DNA from: Cristatella mucedo | Lineage: Eukaryota; Bryozoa; Phylactolaemata; Cristatellidae | Direction: 5' to 3' | NCBI GenBank assembly: GCA_009760855.2 | Contig: WPIO01000003.1 | Location: forward strand, 2,075,001-2,139,000 | Length of the DNA: 64,000 bases | Shown: one piece after another, positions 10,903 through 22,302 of the stretch | Layout of the letters: each line of letters starts with the position of its first letter | How positions within the stretch are numbered: the first letter of the stretch is position 1 | Program-made: the position numbers and the translations under genes | Notes under the pieces: generated by a model | Seen by the model: only the letters and a program-made list of their open reading frames with translations | Told to the model about the DNA's origin: nothing | Databases searched by the model: none

Positions 10903-13900
10903 ACTAAAAGTCTTCAAAGGAATCGGCAAAGTTGTGGAAGAAGGTGAATGCAGTAAACCTTAAGTTCCAGACACTGAGATGCAGTGCTCAAGTTGTTTAT
11001 CAAATACTCATTTTGTCCACAAACTTTTTTCCTCACATCCTAATCAAAATATGTCACATTCACAAAAGAAAAAACCGAGAACACCAACCTCCAGTGGGTT
11101 GGCTCCGAACGCGGGATCCTATGTCGTAAAGAGACCTCTGAGACGAGGTGAAACTTGATGCAGTCTCAAAGAGATTGTCAATATTAGTTCTGTTTTCCAC
11201 GATGGGCTGCAAAACATCATTGTCGTCATCGCGACCTGTTAATCGTCCAGCGAGGCTGTTGTTGAAGTCGTCATCGTCGGGCAAACTTTCGTCAACGTCA
11301 GTATCATCTGTAGCAGGGGATTCAGTAAAGTTAAGGTGGTTTTAAAGTTGCTAAACGGCAACACTTAATGGTAATCTTTGCACAGTGGGATAACTTTAGG
11401 ATAGGGAAAACAGTTTCTGTTGGTGATGACGGTAAGAGGATTAGAATTAGTTGGACTGCTGAGGTATCAACATATCTTAACAAAGTAAAGATGATTTTAT
11501 TCTGGTTGAAAATTAATTTTCTACCTTTCTCCCAATTGAAAATCCTAAGGTGTTGACATTAAGTAACTCTACCGAATGACGTGGTCGGGATATCTACGAT
11601 ATTTTCTTATTTCTAATGACTTTTGGCCTTGCATAGAATAATTCCTGACTTAAACCGAACTACTACTCCCATTACACCTCAAGCTTGCATCTGGAATAGG
11701 GGACTTTACTCTTATAATAGCTGATGCTGTTGTGTGACTGTTAACATGTGCTAGGGAAGTAAGGTGCCTCGTTTCACAAACTATTATATTTGTAACATTT
11801 TCATAAGAAAGACTGACCTCATAGCTACACATCACATCTGATCCCTATCTAATATTCGCGACTGTCTACAGCTGTGGCTTGCAAACAATTCAACTAGCTC
11901 CCACGCTTTGTTTAGGCTGGATTACTGCAATTTAATTTTTGCTGGACTCCCAGAAAATGCGAATGGTGCAACTGGTGATGAATGCGGCTACAAGGTCAGT
12001 TTAAAACTCCTCGATGTTCAGCCGTGCGTCCCATTTGCTGAAGAATGCGATGAGAGCTCAAATGAGGTTGATCAAAGGATGGATGGAGTACAATCCTCAC
12101 GCAGACCCACTACCACTTGGCTCCTTGATATCTAGCTGAACTACCTGTACCTGTTGCACCCTCGTCGTGCCCTCAGGTTCCCTACAGACTGCTCTATTTC
12201 AAGCACTTAAAAACGGTTGGCATCAGAAGCTTGTGCTCTTAGGATTGTAGACTTAGATTGTAGGGAACTCACTTCAACAATGTTTACGCAACGGCATCCT
12301 TTTCCTGCTGCTGAATGTTCAGTGAGACAAAGTGGAATTATCCATAAGTGAGACAAAGTGGAATTATCCATAACAGCCCATAGCCTCGCTGTTCGTACTA
12401 CTACTCGGGTAGTTATCTCGCAGTACGTCTACCGAATGTGTGTACACTCCTACAGGTAATAATAATCGTGGTAAAAATATTGCAGCACACATACCGCCTG
12501 GCTGTTCGGTTCGATTGTTGTCGACCCAGATATTGACAGTTGGGCACGTTGTAGATAATGCTCCACGCGATGCAGTCACAAATGAATTGACACTGTCGGC
12601 ACCGTCCTTGCTAGTTTGACCTTCGCGAGCTTCATTCCACTCGTCAGCGTCATAAAACTGTTGATTACACTCTTTTCTGTCCTCTACCTGTCCATCACTT
12701 TCAGCCTCGCTCTGAAGACTTTCCCATACATCCGTATCATCTAAATGTAAACAAAAGATTTCCGTTCAATCAAGTAATAAATTGCCTTTAAATAAACTCA
12801 AATGAAAGCATTAACTTTTCTACAAGAAAAACGGTCTATAGCCCATCCCCTCGCCAGTACAGTGAGACTTCACAACTCTAATGTTACCATTGGGCAATTA
12901 TTTCTCGTTAAGTATTGATCAGAAAACTCTAGAATCGGACTTGCGTTTGAGTGAGGCCATCCACTCACCTTCGCAGAGACTGGTCAACCCAAAGATTGGA
13001 TTTGGATGATGAAATCTCGTGACATCTTTGCTGGCCGACGTCGGCGTGCTGCCCGACTCTTGGTAAAGAGAGAAACTTGCAGGCTCTGCGTCACTGACAT
13101 ACCCTAAAGTAGAACAGTGCAATTGATGGGATTTTGTTCATCTTGCAGTGCGGACTTTACATTATGCAAGATGGTAGACAATTGAGCTCTTCGCCATTGC
13201 AAACACGAGCAAGTATCTAGTATCTTAGTCTAGATCGGGGCAAGAAATGGTCTGTTTTCAAGAACTTCAAACCAAATTTTTGCCCTTTCTATCTTGCTCT
13301 ATGAGCATCGTTTAACATATTATCAAGCTGTTGTCTTCCTCCAAAGTGCTTATCGCATACAGTGAATAAACAAAAACTTACACTAAATGTCATTTCAACT
13401 GAAATACATAGGTAATAACAGTTTCCGCCATATTTTGTTGCTGTACGAACTTCTTCAAGAAAATGCTAGTAGTCGCATCATAACACAATCACTGTACAAC
13501 TTATAACACTTTGCTCATTTCAGGAAAAACAGAGTTACTTAGGCTTCAGAAAGCGAAATTGTCGGCTCGCTGCAGAGCACTAACCTAGACGCTCCTTTTC
13601 GTATAGAACGGCCAGATTAAATTCCTCAGAGAGGGGGTGCTCCCAGCTCACTTCGCTGGTTTCTGAATTGTAAAAGTACACCCTCTCATTGATGTCACTG
13701 GTCGCTCTGTGCCACGGCTTTGGTAGAACGCTGTGGTATGCCTGTTCAGCCAGATACTCGAGCCGGTGCTGGTCACTTTCGATGCCAAAATCTCTGGCTA
13801 TATGCATTATCGCTGCAATGAAGGCAATCCTTCTTATGAAGAGTGGTCAAGATGCTTTGTAATAAGCGCATGGCTACCTGTGACAAGAACGCTAATGGCA

Positions 13901-15612
13901 CGGAGACTTCCGGCCCATTATTGGCAGGCAGTAACTCAATTTCGCAAGCACAGCACACTGTGTTAGATTTTTCTATCCTGCTTTAGATCTATAATGTGTT
14001 CAAAATATCATTAATGTAGAGATTCATGCACCAACGCTTTATGCATATTCTGGATGGGCGAGATGGATGCTGCCATTGCATGGCACCTCTTAAAGTTCGA
14101 CAGATTTATTAGCTAAACAGTGGACACCTACCAGCATCTTCAATAGGCTGCCGTTGATAGGTAGTGGGGTTTTCGGCTCTTTCTCGGTTCAGTAAGAAAT
14201 GATGGTCCTCGAGTGCTGGATGCTGTCTCCTTCGCTCGGTTGTAGCTCCGTTGTAGTAATAGAGACGATTGCTGCGGCTTCGCAGAAGCACCCATGAGTG
14301 TGGCAGGGCGGAATACATCGCCCGCTTAGCGACCCACAGTCGATGCGGCTCGTTGTTGATGTCGATGCCTAGTTCGTCCACAATGTCCGCCAACCCTAGG
14401 AACCGTTCGGAGGCGTTGCATTAGAGCGTGAACTAGCTAGCGACTGCAATGGCTAGGTGAACGGCTGGGCCACCATGTAGCCGTTCGTTGTGCCAACTGA
14501 AAGGGGGGGGGGCAACTCGGTTTCTTTCAGCCCTTTTTGAGCTAGAGCGCTTCTTCGGCGACTTGCCTTCAGCCTCATCAAACGCACAGTCATCGCTGGT
14601 ATAGATACTTCCGCTGTCGCTCACCGATCCTATGTCCTCGTTGCTCGCCGTCGTCGTCGTCACAGCTTTTCTGCTCTCGCAGTTTTCCTGGTATACTGCA
14701 AAGGAGGATGAATTCAAATCTTGTGGCGGATGGCTGCAGCCATTTCCCAAAGGATATGCAGGCGTCGCATTTTTCTTGTCCGCTGAATGGAACGACGGCT
14801 AGTATCAGAGGGCTTTGATTGGGAATGCATAGGGTGATGAGATAGTTTGCCCGACCTACCACGCCAGCACGTCCAGACATGGGACTTCAGCTTGAGCTCG
14901 CCAGCTACCTGCCTACGTACGTACGGCACGTTCGCAAGGTCAAACTGATTGGTCTCAGACGCGTCCGTTCGAGCACAATTATATTTTTAAATTTCAATGG
15001 AATAAACAAATGCTATCTGTAGGTAGTTTTGTTTAATGGAGCGATTAGTGCACTCAAGTTATAAGCAGAACAAAGTAGCAGACGATGCACTTGCTCCACC
15101 GTATCTTTACTCTTCTAGTGATTGATCTTTTTTGTGGTTGTTTATTGTGAAAATATTCACCAATCGTAAGAGCTACATCACTTTTTATGGAACCCCAGTG
15201 AATTCTTCCTTTTTTCCTAGATGCATAGCATAGTAGTATATGATTTGATAAATGCTGCAAACCGGGGGTTCTTTTAATCAGCAGCCGGGAATGTCTTGTT
15301 GGGCACTAACGATTGCTATTCTTAGTGCGATTCTAAACTTGGTGGTTTCCATGTTTCCATGCATGATACCTTGCTTTCGATTTACTATGAATTAATTTTT
15401 CTCTTGCAACAAATTATAAAGAGCCAGAAAAAAGATTACGCTTCTTCAGGACCCTATAAGCAAGACTCATTATAATTATTATTGTTATTAATGACATCGG
15501 CGTGGTGAAATGTGCACTGACCTAGGCTTTTACATGTTGAATTCCATATTAGAAATCGTTTGCACTTACCTGATTGTAAGAGTCTCAAAGATGAAGCTCT
15601 CGAAGACTCCAT
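9916..15612 (-). CDS. CEP164-type double WW-domain protein (8-exon model)
   Basis: Gene-level model. Exons on the minus strand: 15570-15612, 14567-14782, 14132-14395, 13585-13812, 12969-13103, 12495-12740, 11089-11307, 9916-10226. The exon lengths sum to 1662 nt (553 residues plus TAG), and every junction is phase 1. Two helix-plus-WW modules sit at about residues 87-150 and 175-238, each preceded by a DELGID/DFGIE helix. This arrangement resembles the N-terminal domain of centrosomal CEP164, which binds TTBK2 at cilium distal appendages. Module 2 has the WW signature (W208, YFY 220-222, W231, P234); module 1 keeps W121 and YYY 132-134 but has Arg at 143 in place of the second Trp. The rest is acidic and Ser/Asp-rich. 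The last ~17 residues are strongly hydrophobic. At 553 residues, with no coiled coil, it is far shorter than vertebrate CEP164 (~1460), so it is a related domain architecture rather than an assured ortholog. The 5' end is the least certain part. Confidence 0.72.
10227..11088. other. WW gene intron 7
   Basis: AT-rich intron between the terminal exon and the second DDTDV exon. It contains the GA tract at 10852-10902 and nothing else recognisable. Confidence 0.55.
10852..10902. repeat. (GA)n microsatellite
   Basis: About 50 bp of pure GA inside intron 7 of the WW gene. Confidence 0.97.
11089..11307 (-). CDS. WW gene exon 7 (DDTDV exon 2)
   Basis: 219 nt, phase 1 at both ends, acceptor ctacag, donor G|gttggt. 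It encodes D-DTDVDESLPDDDDFNN..., a very acidic segment followed by a Ser/Thr-rich end. The opening DDTDV-x-ES matches exon 6, indicating exon duplication. No known domain. Confidence 0.72.
11870..12330 (+). mobile_element. LINE fragment, second family
   Basis: Plus-strand remnant with FRLDYCNLIFAGLP (RT connection region) near 11910-11955 and a WNSLP-like block (gtagggaactcacttcaac) near 12260-12290. It resembles the fragment at 37300-37645 more than the abundant LINE family. Broken by frameshifts. Confidence 0.55.
12322..12373. repeat. 26-bp tandem duplication
   Basis: The segment gtgagacaaagtggaattat plus ccataa occurs twice in direct succession, with no differences seen, at the end of the LINE fragment. 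Confidence 0.85.
12495..12740 (-). CDS. WW gene exon 6 (DDTDV exon 1)
   Basis: 246 nt, phase 1 at both ends, acceptor catttag, donor G|gtatgt. It begins D-DTDVWESLQSEAESDGQ and is acidic, with SVNSFVTASRGALS in its second half. It shares its opening motif with exon 7. A frameshifted copy with stop codons is at 30768-31019. Confidence 0.75.
12969..13103 (-). CDS. WW gene exon 5 (SFxxYQES exon)
   Basis: 135 nt, phase 1 at both ends, acceptor actttag, donor G|gtgagt. It encodes G-YVSDAEPASFSLYQESGS... The SFSLYQES core mirrors SSFAVYQEN in exon 2, so this is a probable duplicated exon type. No named domain. Confidence 0.7.
13585..13812 (-). CDS. WW gene exon 4 (intact helix + WW2)
   Basis: 228 nt, phase 1 at both ends, acceptor cattgcag, donor G|gttagt. 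It encodes an N-terminal helix (IMHIARDFGIESD...LEYLAEQAYHSVLP) and a complete WW fold: PW(208)HRATSDIN, VYFYN, EVSW(231)EHP(234). The helix-WW-helix order is that of the CEP164 N-terminal domain. This exon is the source of the 124-bp array monomer at 31886-32362, and an open-frame copy lies at 31065-31290. Confidence 0.83.
14132..14395 (-). CDS. WW gene exon 3 (helix + divergent WW1)
   Basis: 264 nt, phase 1 at both ends, acceptor ttcctag, donor G|gtaggt. It encodes LADIVDELGIDIN...LWVAKRAMYSALP, then SW(121)VLLRSRSNRLYYYNGATTERRRQHP. The second conserved Trp is Arg(143), so ligand binding by this WW may be altered. A stop-containing copy is at 31680-31885. Confidence 0.78.
14567..14782 (-). 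CDS. WW gene exon 2 (probable GC donor)
   Basis: 216 nt, acceptor ccattcag, phase 1. It encodes DKKNATPAYPLGNG... SSFAVYQENCESRKAV... SVSDSGSIYTSDDCAFDEAE. No in-phase GT donor fits before the frame runs into a poly-Pro stretch. The phase-correct site is GAAG|GCAAGT, a strong GC-type donor consensus, which leaves the exon symmetric like the others. The internal cctttgcag|tat looks like an acceptor, but it is coding because the SSFAVYQEN motif spans it. Confidence 0.62.
15570..15612 (-). CDS. WW gene exon 1 (candidate start)
   Basis: ATG followed by 13 codons (MESSRASSLRLLQS) and a strong donor G|gtaagt in phase 1, matching the phase of all later exons. The frame stays open upstream of the ATG, and ctgcacag directly precedes it, so this could instead be an internal exon with the true start further upstream. 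Confidence 0.4.
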
Positions 15613-17049
15613 CTGTGCAGTATTCTTTTGGAAAGTGAAAACGTGCAGGAATTCTAAAGTAAAACTGAAACACGAATGCGAAGCAAGTGAATAAATTAGC
15701 AAGGATTAAACGCACGCAAACAAGGAGCTGATAAACGCAATCTCAGAAAGTGCAGCACAATTCTCCGAGCATGGAAATATTTCGCTTCTACTGTCCAACC
15801 GTGGCTGGCAGCGTCTGAGACACTCCGCCGACTTCCAGACGCAGCGTTACTCAGCGGCGTCTGTAAGTCAGCCGAGCCTTTACTTTTTAAATCTGGCGCG
15901 AGCCAATCAACTGCTGGAAGCTATTATCATGGCGTTTCATTCATATGCCAGGCTGGTCTCTTTTCGCCTCAAGCTGCCCTACAATGCGAATTGTTCTCAA
16001 ACTCATTCGATGCACGCGATTTGATGACACGAGCTCTAGTGTACCTCTTTTAACTGCTGGCTACATCAGTTTTAGTGATGGTTCTTTGCCCGCCGAACCA
16101 AAATCTATTGCCCAGGCTCAAGCAGTTCTTTCTGCCGATCGAGACTGCCACGTTTAGGCAAGCAGAGTGGCTCTTTCAGACGGTCAGGCATCCCAGAAGA
16201 TCACACGATAGCTCAGCAGGTGTTTGTGGGGGCGGTCGATGCAGCCTATTGGTCTGGTCAATGTTTGTATCATTATAAAAAACAAGCGTTGTACTAGATA
16301 TATCGCATCCTCTGCCTGAGTGGTAGGTCGTCCTGGCGGTTTGCGATAGCCTTTTACACGACTGATTGTTGATTGCAGATGCCAAGGTTCGTTTCTGGCG
16401 CTATGCTGAGAATCCATGTCGGCGAATGTCAGCCATAGATAATCCTAAATATATAATAAAATTAATGATAAATGTATAGTACTAACTGTAACAAAAAATA
16501 GAAATAAAATATATGTAATACATTTGTAAATTGAACGGGATCATAATAAATTGACTACGATGATCTCATATAGCTCTAACTTTATCGAACGAATTTATCT
16601 GCAAATGTATAATCTCTGCAGAATAAGCGCATTTTTTCGCGTCACTGGCAAAGCGCCCTTCCCCGCTTTCCAGCTTTTTTCGGGCGTATCTAACGTTACT
16701 CTCCAAGTACCAGTGCCACAAAATCTCTAAAAATGAAGGTGAAGTAATCATTTTCGTTTTCCATCTTTCAATGCTTGTGCAACGTTTTTCAGCTAGCTCC
16801 TTAGTACTGTCTCGGCTAGATTATTGTGATTTTCCTTTGGCCTTTGGCTACCGAATGCGTACCGAAAGCCGCTTAGGCTGTGCGTACGCTGTACAAAACT
16901 CTCCTGCGTAACACACACATGGTCTTTATGACTTTGTGGAATTACAGACGGAGATAAATTTCATTGCATACAGAAGAGGGTGATTTTTAGCTTTTCTTGT
17001 AAATGCCATTAAGTCGGAGGATGCCTCGTGTCAACCTGAACTCATTACC
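15613..17049. other. upstream flank of the WW gene; nothing recognised
   Basis: Probable promoter-side region. AT-rich, with short unrecognised frames. A small LINE fragment sits at 16790-16975. Confidence 0.4.
16790..16975 (+). mobile_element. LINE 3' fragment, second family
   Basis: It contains SRLDYCDF-like coding (tcggctagattattgtgat), then a 3' end of about 130 bp (ggctaccgaatgcgtaccga ... ctctcctgcgtaac ... tttatgactttgtgga). That end recurs almost unchanged at 37510-37645 and more diverged at 27045-27155. Confidence 0.7.
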
Positions 17050-17790
17050 GGAGTGTGTAGGAATTAGAACTGGGTTGGCTGAACGCATAGCTGAACGACT
17101 TGATTCAGAATAACTAGGATGATGTTAAACCTGATTATGAAGCTTTTTGTATAGGCCAGGGACAAATAGAAATGGAGCCAAAAATGATTGACGTAACCGT
17201 AACCTTGAGGCGCTGCTTGATCAGACGCTAATGCAAGTTGATGAGAACTGGTTTTTACACGTCGGTCACAAAGTTTAAGTCTAGGAAGCAAAGCTGCAGA
17301 GTCTTGTACCAACTAAAGATTTCTTAAAGCACAGGCAGAGATACCTTCAAGTAACGAGTCACTTGAATCTATATGGGATCTTAAAGTAGATGGACAGGCT
17401 TGCTGGTGGCAGACTTTTCAAAGCAAACACTCATTTTGAAATTGAAGGTAGCTGAAACTAGGACGGATGTAATATCAAGCTAATGCGGCTTTCTATTGAA
17501 AGGGCACTTTTGATCAGGACACCAAGATTTAGTGCAGAAGCCACATGAGATGAGCTAGTTGAGTCAATTGTGAGACCTACACATTCGAGCTTTCCGATTA
17601 AAAACCAGGTTTTTCCCTAACAGTAGGTTGGTTTCATTCTCATTAAATTTGAGAAGGTTTGCAGCCATCCAAGTGCCAAGGTCATCGCGGAATACTGTGA
17701 AAGACTAAAAAAACTGAGACATGCTGGACGACTGGAATGGATAGAAGACCCAAACAGCTACATGCCATCTGTATCAAATTGAAGCCTTGT
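17050..17790 (-). mobile_element. CR1/L2-like LINE, degenerate minus copy
   Basis: Minus-strand similarity to copy A is clear at DNA level (gctgcagagtcttgtaccaac; ttgcagccatccaagtgcca). No frame survives over any length. An old, heavily mutated copy. Confidence 0.6.
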
Positions 17791-18180
17791 ACATTTTTTT
17801 ATTATGCCGGTGCTTTAGAAATTGCTCTTTGAGGGCGTAACATTGCCTGCGTTTATGTGAATCGATTTCGTAGCTAGCCACTACCACTAGCTGCTCCTGG
17901 GCGGTTCTGCCAACCCAGCGTCTGCTGCCACTTCTGCACCGACGTAGAGTTTGTGATGGCAAACTGCCAGCCCTGCTGACTAGACGCTCTCTCCTATTAG
18001 CTGCAGCAGATAACAATATGTAGTAGTACGAGCTTCGCAATCTCGCCTGCCCATGTAGCTAGATGTGGGTAAGTAATAAAAAGCTTTGCTAGGAAGCTGA
18101 ATATGTTGTAAGGTAGCTTGATTGTCGTGTCAGTCACACATTCATAACCAGTCGCGGACTTCTGCTTGTGATGGCCTGCT
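17791..18180. other. no feature recognised
   Basis: Spacer between two LINE copies, with no coding similarity. Confidence 0.4.
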
Positions 18181-19692
18181 CTAACTGTATGACTCTTGCT
18201 AGTAAGTTCCAGTCTGGCTTTAGAGCTAATCACTCCACAGAGTCAGCATTGCTTAGGGTATACAACGACCTACTTAGGAATGCAGACATTGGTAGAGTGT
18301 CTCTGCTTGTTTTGCTTGATCTTTCGGCAGCTTTTGATACCATCGATCACACAGTTCTTCTAGAGCGCCTCTCATCTCGCCTGGGCATCACTGGCACTGC
18401 TCTGCAGTGGTTCAGGTCCTATCTCAGTGGGAGACTCCAGAGTATTGACGTGAATGCACAAAGATCATCTGAAGTACCTCTGAAATATGGAGTACCTCAG
18501 GGCTCAGTGCTAGGTCCGGTTCTTTTCACGGTTTACACTCTCCCTCTTGCTGATGTGATTGCCAAGCACAATATAGGCTTTCACTTCTATGCGGATGACA
18601 CTCAGTTGTACCTTTACTTTGATCCCTCCCAGCCTTCGAGCACCTCAAATTCTCTCAACTCACTAGCTGCATGCATTGATGACATCCGCACATGGATGGC
18701 AGCAAATTTTCTAAAACTTAACGATGATAAAACTAACTTACTAGTTATGGGCAAACCCAGTGTGATCCAGAGATTGGAAAGGCTGACTCTCAAAATTGGC
18801 TCTGCCAGCATATCTCCTGTCGAATCAACTCGGAATCTAGGTGTCATATTCCAAAGCGACCTCTCGTTAGACGACCATATCAGCTCTACAGTCAAATCCG
18901 CCTATTTTCAGCTTCATAACATTGCTAAAATTCGGGCTTGTTTAGATAAAGATACCACGTCCAAGTTAGTTCATGCATTCGTGACATCCTCGACTTCTGC
19001 AACTCACTGCTTACTGGCCTACCAGCATGTGCGATCAGGCGATTGCAGCTGGTGCAAAACTCTGCAGCTAGGCTTGTCTGTCGTGAGCGTCGCAGTTGCC
19101 ACATTACTCCACTTCTCGCCGACCTGCACTGGCTACCAGTCAAGCAACGGATTGACTTCAAGGTTTTGTCGCTCACTTTAATTTCCTTTCTTTCTATGGC
19201 TCCAGCCTATCTGTCAGATATACTACCCCATCAGGCCAAGCATCGTACCACCCGCTTCTCGGAATCCAACAGTCTAGAAATACCCCATACAAACCTTAAA
19301 TCCTTTGGAGACCGTGCATTTAGTTCATATGCTCCCAAAGCCTGGAACTCGCTCCCGACCTGCGTCAGAACATCCCCTGACCTGACCACATTTAAAAGGA
19401 ACCTAAAAACACACTTATTTAGGACAGCATTTAGTGGGTCCCTGTGATTCGTCTTTGATGTGCTTATGCGTGCTGACACCGTGCATGCTGCCACTAACCA
19501 CATTTGCATGCTGACCCTGTGCATGTCACCCCTAACCATATTATTCATCTCGTTTGTTTTTCAAGCATGATTTTACTTACCATTCAATTGCATTTCACTT
19601 TACAGGAAATGTAAAGCGCCTAGAGAGAGATTGAGTTCTCTGAGGGCGCTTTATCAAGTGAATTATTATTATTAATTATTACTCTTGAATCC
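18181..19692 (+). mobile_element. CR1/L2-like LINE, copy C
   Basis: One of the two best-preserved copies. From SKFQSGFRANHSTESALL it reads through LLDLSAAFDTIDH, YGVPQGSVLGPVLF, FYADDTQLYLYFD (catalytic YADD intact) and LKLNDDKTNLLVMGKP. A 4-nt deletion near 18990 (missing cgtc in the SRLDFCNS segment) then shifts the frame, and the C-terminal domain continues in another frame (19043-19447). The 3' end has the hairpin GTAAAGCGCCTAGAG...CTCTGAGGGCGCTTTAT and an ATT-rich tail. It lacks the N-terminal RT region and the APE endonuclease. Confidence 0.9.
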
Positions 19693-20534
19693 TGGCTAGA
19701 TATACACATCTAAATCATGGACTCATGCACAACAGAGCCTATTCAGCTCTCGCTATTAGTAAAGCATTCGCTAGCGATTTCAAGTCACACGATGAGTAGC
19801 TTTAGGTCCGGATTTCGTAGTAAGTTTGCCATCGTACTGCTTGGGCATCATAAAAGGTCTTACGGTAATTTGATTTGATCTGTCAGCCATCTGCTATGAG
19901 CAGCCATGCCACAACCTATCGACGCCCTGCAGATTAACTTTATGGTAATATAAATAGCTTCAGCTTACTAAGTCAGGAAAGAGCAAAACTTGGATAGAAG
20001 AGGTAAGCCCTCTTAAAAAGATCCTTCTAGCTCTCGAAGCGATTTCATTTAATTTTAAATTATATCCTACAACCTTCTAGATTTGCAAGCAGCTAAAGGC
20101 AAGTTTGATATACATTAGATACATTGCACACATTGGTTAAAGCATTTCCAAAACACCTTCAAAAAGGAGTTGAAAGGAATCCAGATGGGGAATTATCTGA
20201 CCCAGAACATTCTCCCATGTCGAGTCGAACATTTTATTTAATCAATTTATCTGTTTGGCTTGAAAGTTGGGGACTCGAGGGTAAAGCTCTAGAGAGTGCT
20301 AAACCACACACATTTGATTCTTCTAGTAAATAATCGAATCAATCGTCTTTCGCTTTATCAGGTCACGTGGCAGCCGCCGTAAGCAGCAGCGTCTGAGGTA
20401 TTCCGTAGCAGTCTGGACTCTTCTTAAGGTGTGTCTATCGCTTCATTAGCTTATGTGATCTGCATTTGTCTGAGGTCACAGACTTTCAATGTCCAGGTTG
20501 TAAATTTATTAGAATTTTCATACTTATTGCATAT
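19693..20534. other. no feature recognised
   Basis: AT-rich spacer between two LINE copies, with no coding similarity. Confidence 0.4.
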
Positions 20535-21232
20535 TAGCGTTACTGCTTACTGGCCTACCAGCATGTGCGATCAGGCGATTGCAGCTGGTGCAAAACTCTG
20601 CAGCTAGGCTTGTCTGTCGTGAGCGTCGCAGTTGCCACATTACTCCACTTCTCGCCGACCTGCACTGGCTACCAGTCAAGCAACGGATTGACTTCAAGTT
20701 TTTTTCGCTCAATTTTAGGTCTCTTCATTCTATGGCTCCAGCCTATCTTTCAGATATACTACCCCATTAGGCCAAGCATCGTACCACCCGCTTCTCGGAA
20801 TCCAACAGTCTAGAAATACCCCATACAAACCTTAAATCCTTTGGAGACCGTGCATTTAGTTCATATGCTCCCAAAGCCTGGAACTCGCTCCCGACCTGCG
20901 TCAGAACATCCCCTGACCTGACCACATTTAAAAGGAACCTAAAAACACACCTATTTAGGACAGCATGTAGTGGGTCCTCGTGATTCGTCCTTGATGTGCT
21001 TATTCGTGCTGACACTGTGCATGCTGCCACTAACCACATTTGCATGCTGACCCTGTGCATGTCACCCCTAACCATATTATTCATTTCGTTTGTTTTTCAA
21101 GCATGATTTTTCTCACCATTCAATTGCATTTCACTTTACAGGAAATGTAAAGCGCCTAGAGAGAGATTAAGTTCTCTGAGGGCGCTTTATCAAGTGAATT
21201 ATTATTATTATTATTATTATTATCATAGAGTC
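20535..21232 (+). mobile_element. CR1/L2-like LINE, short 5'-truncated copy
   Basis: Starts in the connection region (gcttactggcctaccagcatg) and is nearly identical to the 3' half of copy C, including the tail hairpin and a perfect (ATT)n run to about 21226. A one-base change creates a stop in place of the Gln of DILPHQAKH. The similarity to copy C suggests a recent insertion. Confidence 0.9.
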
Positions 21233-21282
21233 TTACCTATACTGCGTTGTATTGCGATATTAGCTCATTTAACAGTGTCGCT

Positions 21283-21420
21283 TATATATCAGCAGAAGAG
21301 CCTTGACGACTTTCATAACCGCCTGCAGTTGGCAATAAAGGATCGCACACAGCAGGATTCAAACCCACGACCGAAGTCGTGAAAAGCGAGCGCATGACAG
21401 TATTTAGGTTGATTCCGCCA
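21283..21420 (-). mobile_element. tRNA-derived SINE, tail type A
   Basis: Minus strand: tRNA-like head with a B-box-like GGGTTTGAATCCTGC and tail ...CTTCTGCTGATATATA. It abuts the LINE tail. Diverged from the 1473 copy. Confidence 0.62.
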
Positions 21421-22302
21421 GATCCTGATCTCTGGCAAACCCGGTCACAATAACAACATAATCAGCGATGCCGCTAGCCTCTCTAGCTACACTGATTTAA
21501 AGCCTTCTCCATGAAGTCGCACTGGTGAGTCTCTGTAATGGTATACATTCTAGCAAGACTCTTCAACAGACTCTGTAATTGCACCTCCAGATGTATTATA
21601 ACGCCCGGTCCCAAATTCAATAGGCGACTCACTGTTTACAATTGTGAGAAAAAAGTATTTTAAATGCTCTGCTCTCTTTTTGCTAAGTAAATTATTTGAA
21701 GGTGCATTCTTCCATTAGACAGAGAAAATAGCACACTGAGAGTGGTCAGTGCTGTAGAGTGATGGAGCTGTCAGGCTAGCAACTGCAGGTGCCATTTACA
21801 ATTTTCGCAGAGCAGTCTTTCTAATTCCAAATTTACACATAGTGCTTACTCAAAAAGTTCCCCACAGACACCAGTCACTTTGGTAAAGCAATCTGTTGTG
21901 GTGGCGGATTTTTCGGAAAGAGTCAAGCTACAATGATCGTTGAAGCACTTTTTATAGTACGACATAGCTTTGAATTCACATTTGATTAGCTGCCGCATGA
22001 AATATTCTAAAAGATTTTTAGCTATCCTAAGTTCCCTTTATTATAACTCCACCTAACTTTGGTGCGAGAGGTAAACAAGAGAGAGAACATGCAAAGAGTT
22101 TGAGAAGCACTACTCACTAATAAATGCTAAAAAGTGAACTGGTGCAGTGTGAAAAATACTAATTTTGTATTCTCGGTACCATATAATCCATTTAAAGGAG
22201 CTCAAAATTTATTTCAATCTCATAAAGCTGCTGATTATTAACCATAAATCCCGGATTTTATAACTAGCCGGTAAAGAATCATATATATGAAAACTTCAAA
22301 CC
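21421..22302. other. no feature recognised
   Basis: AT-rich spacer, with no coding similarity. Confidence 0.4.

Larger units (their letters stand above)
11308..12494. other. WW gene intron 6 with antisense LINE fragment
   Basis: Intron between the two DDTDV exons. It holds a second-family LINE relic (11870-12330) and a 26-bp tandem duplication. The remainder is AT-rich without features. Confidence 0.55.

Noticed and set aside
14687-14705. Splice acceptor cctttgcag before TATACCAG
   Set aside because: The SSFAVYQEN motif shared with exon 5 spans this point, so it is coding sequence.
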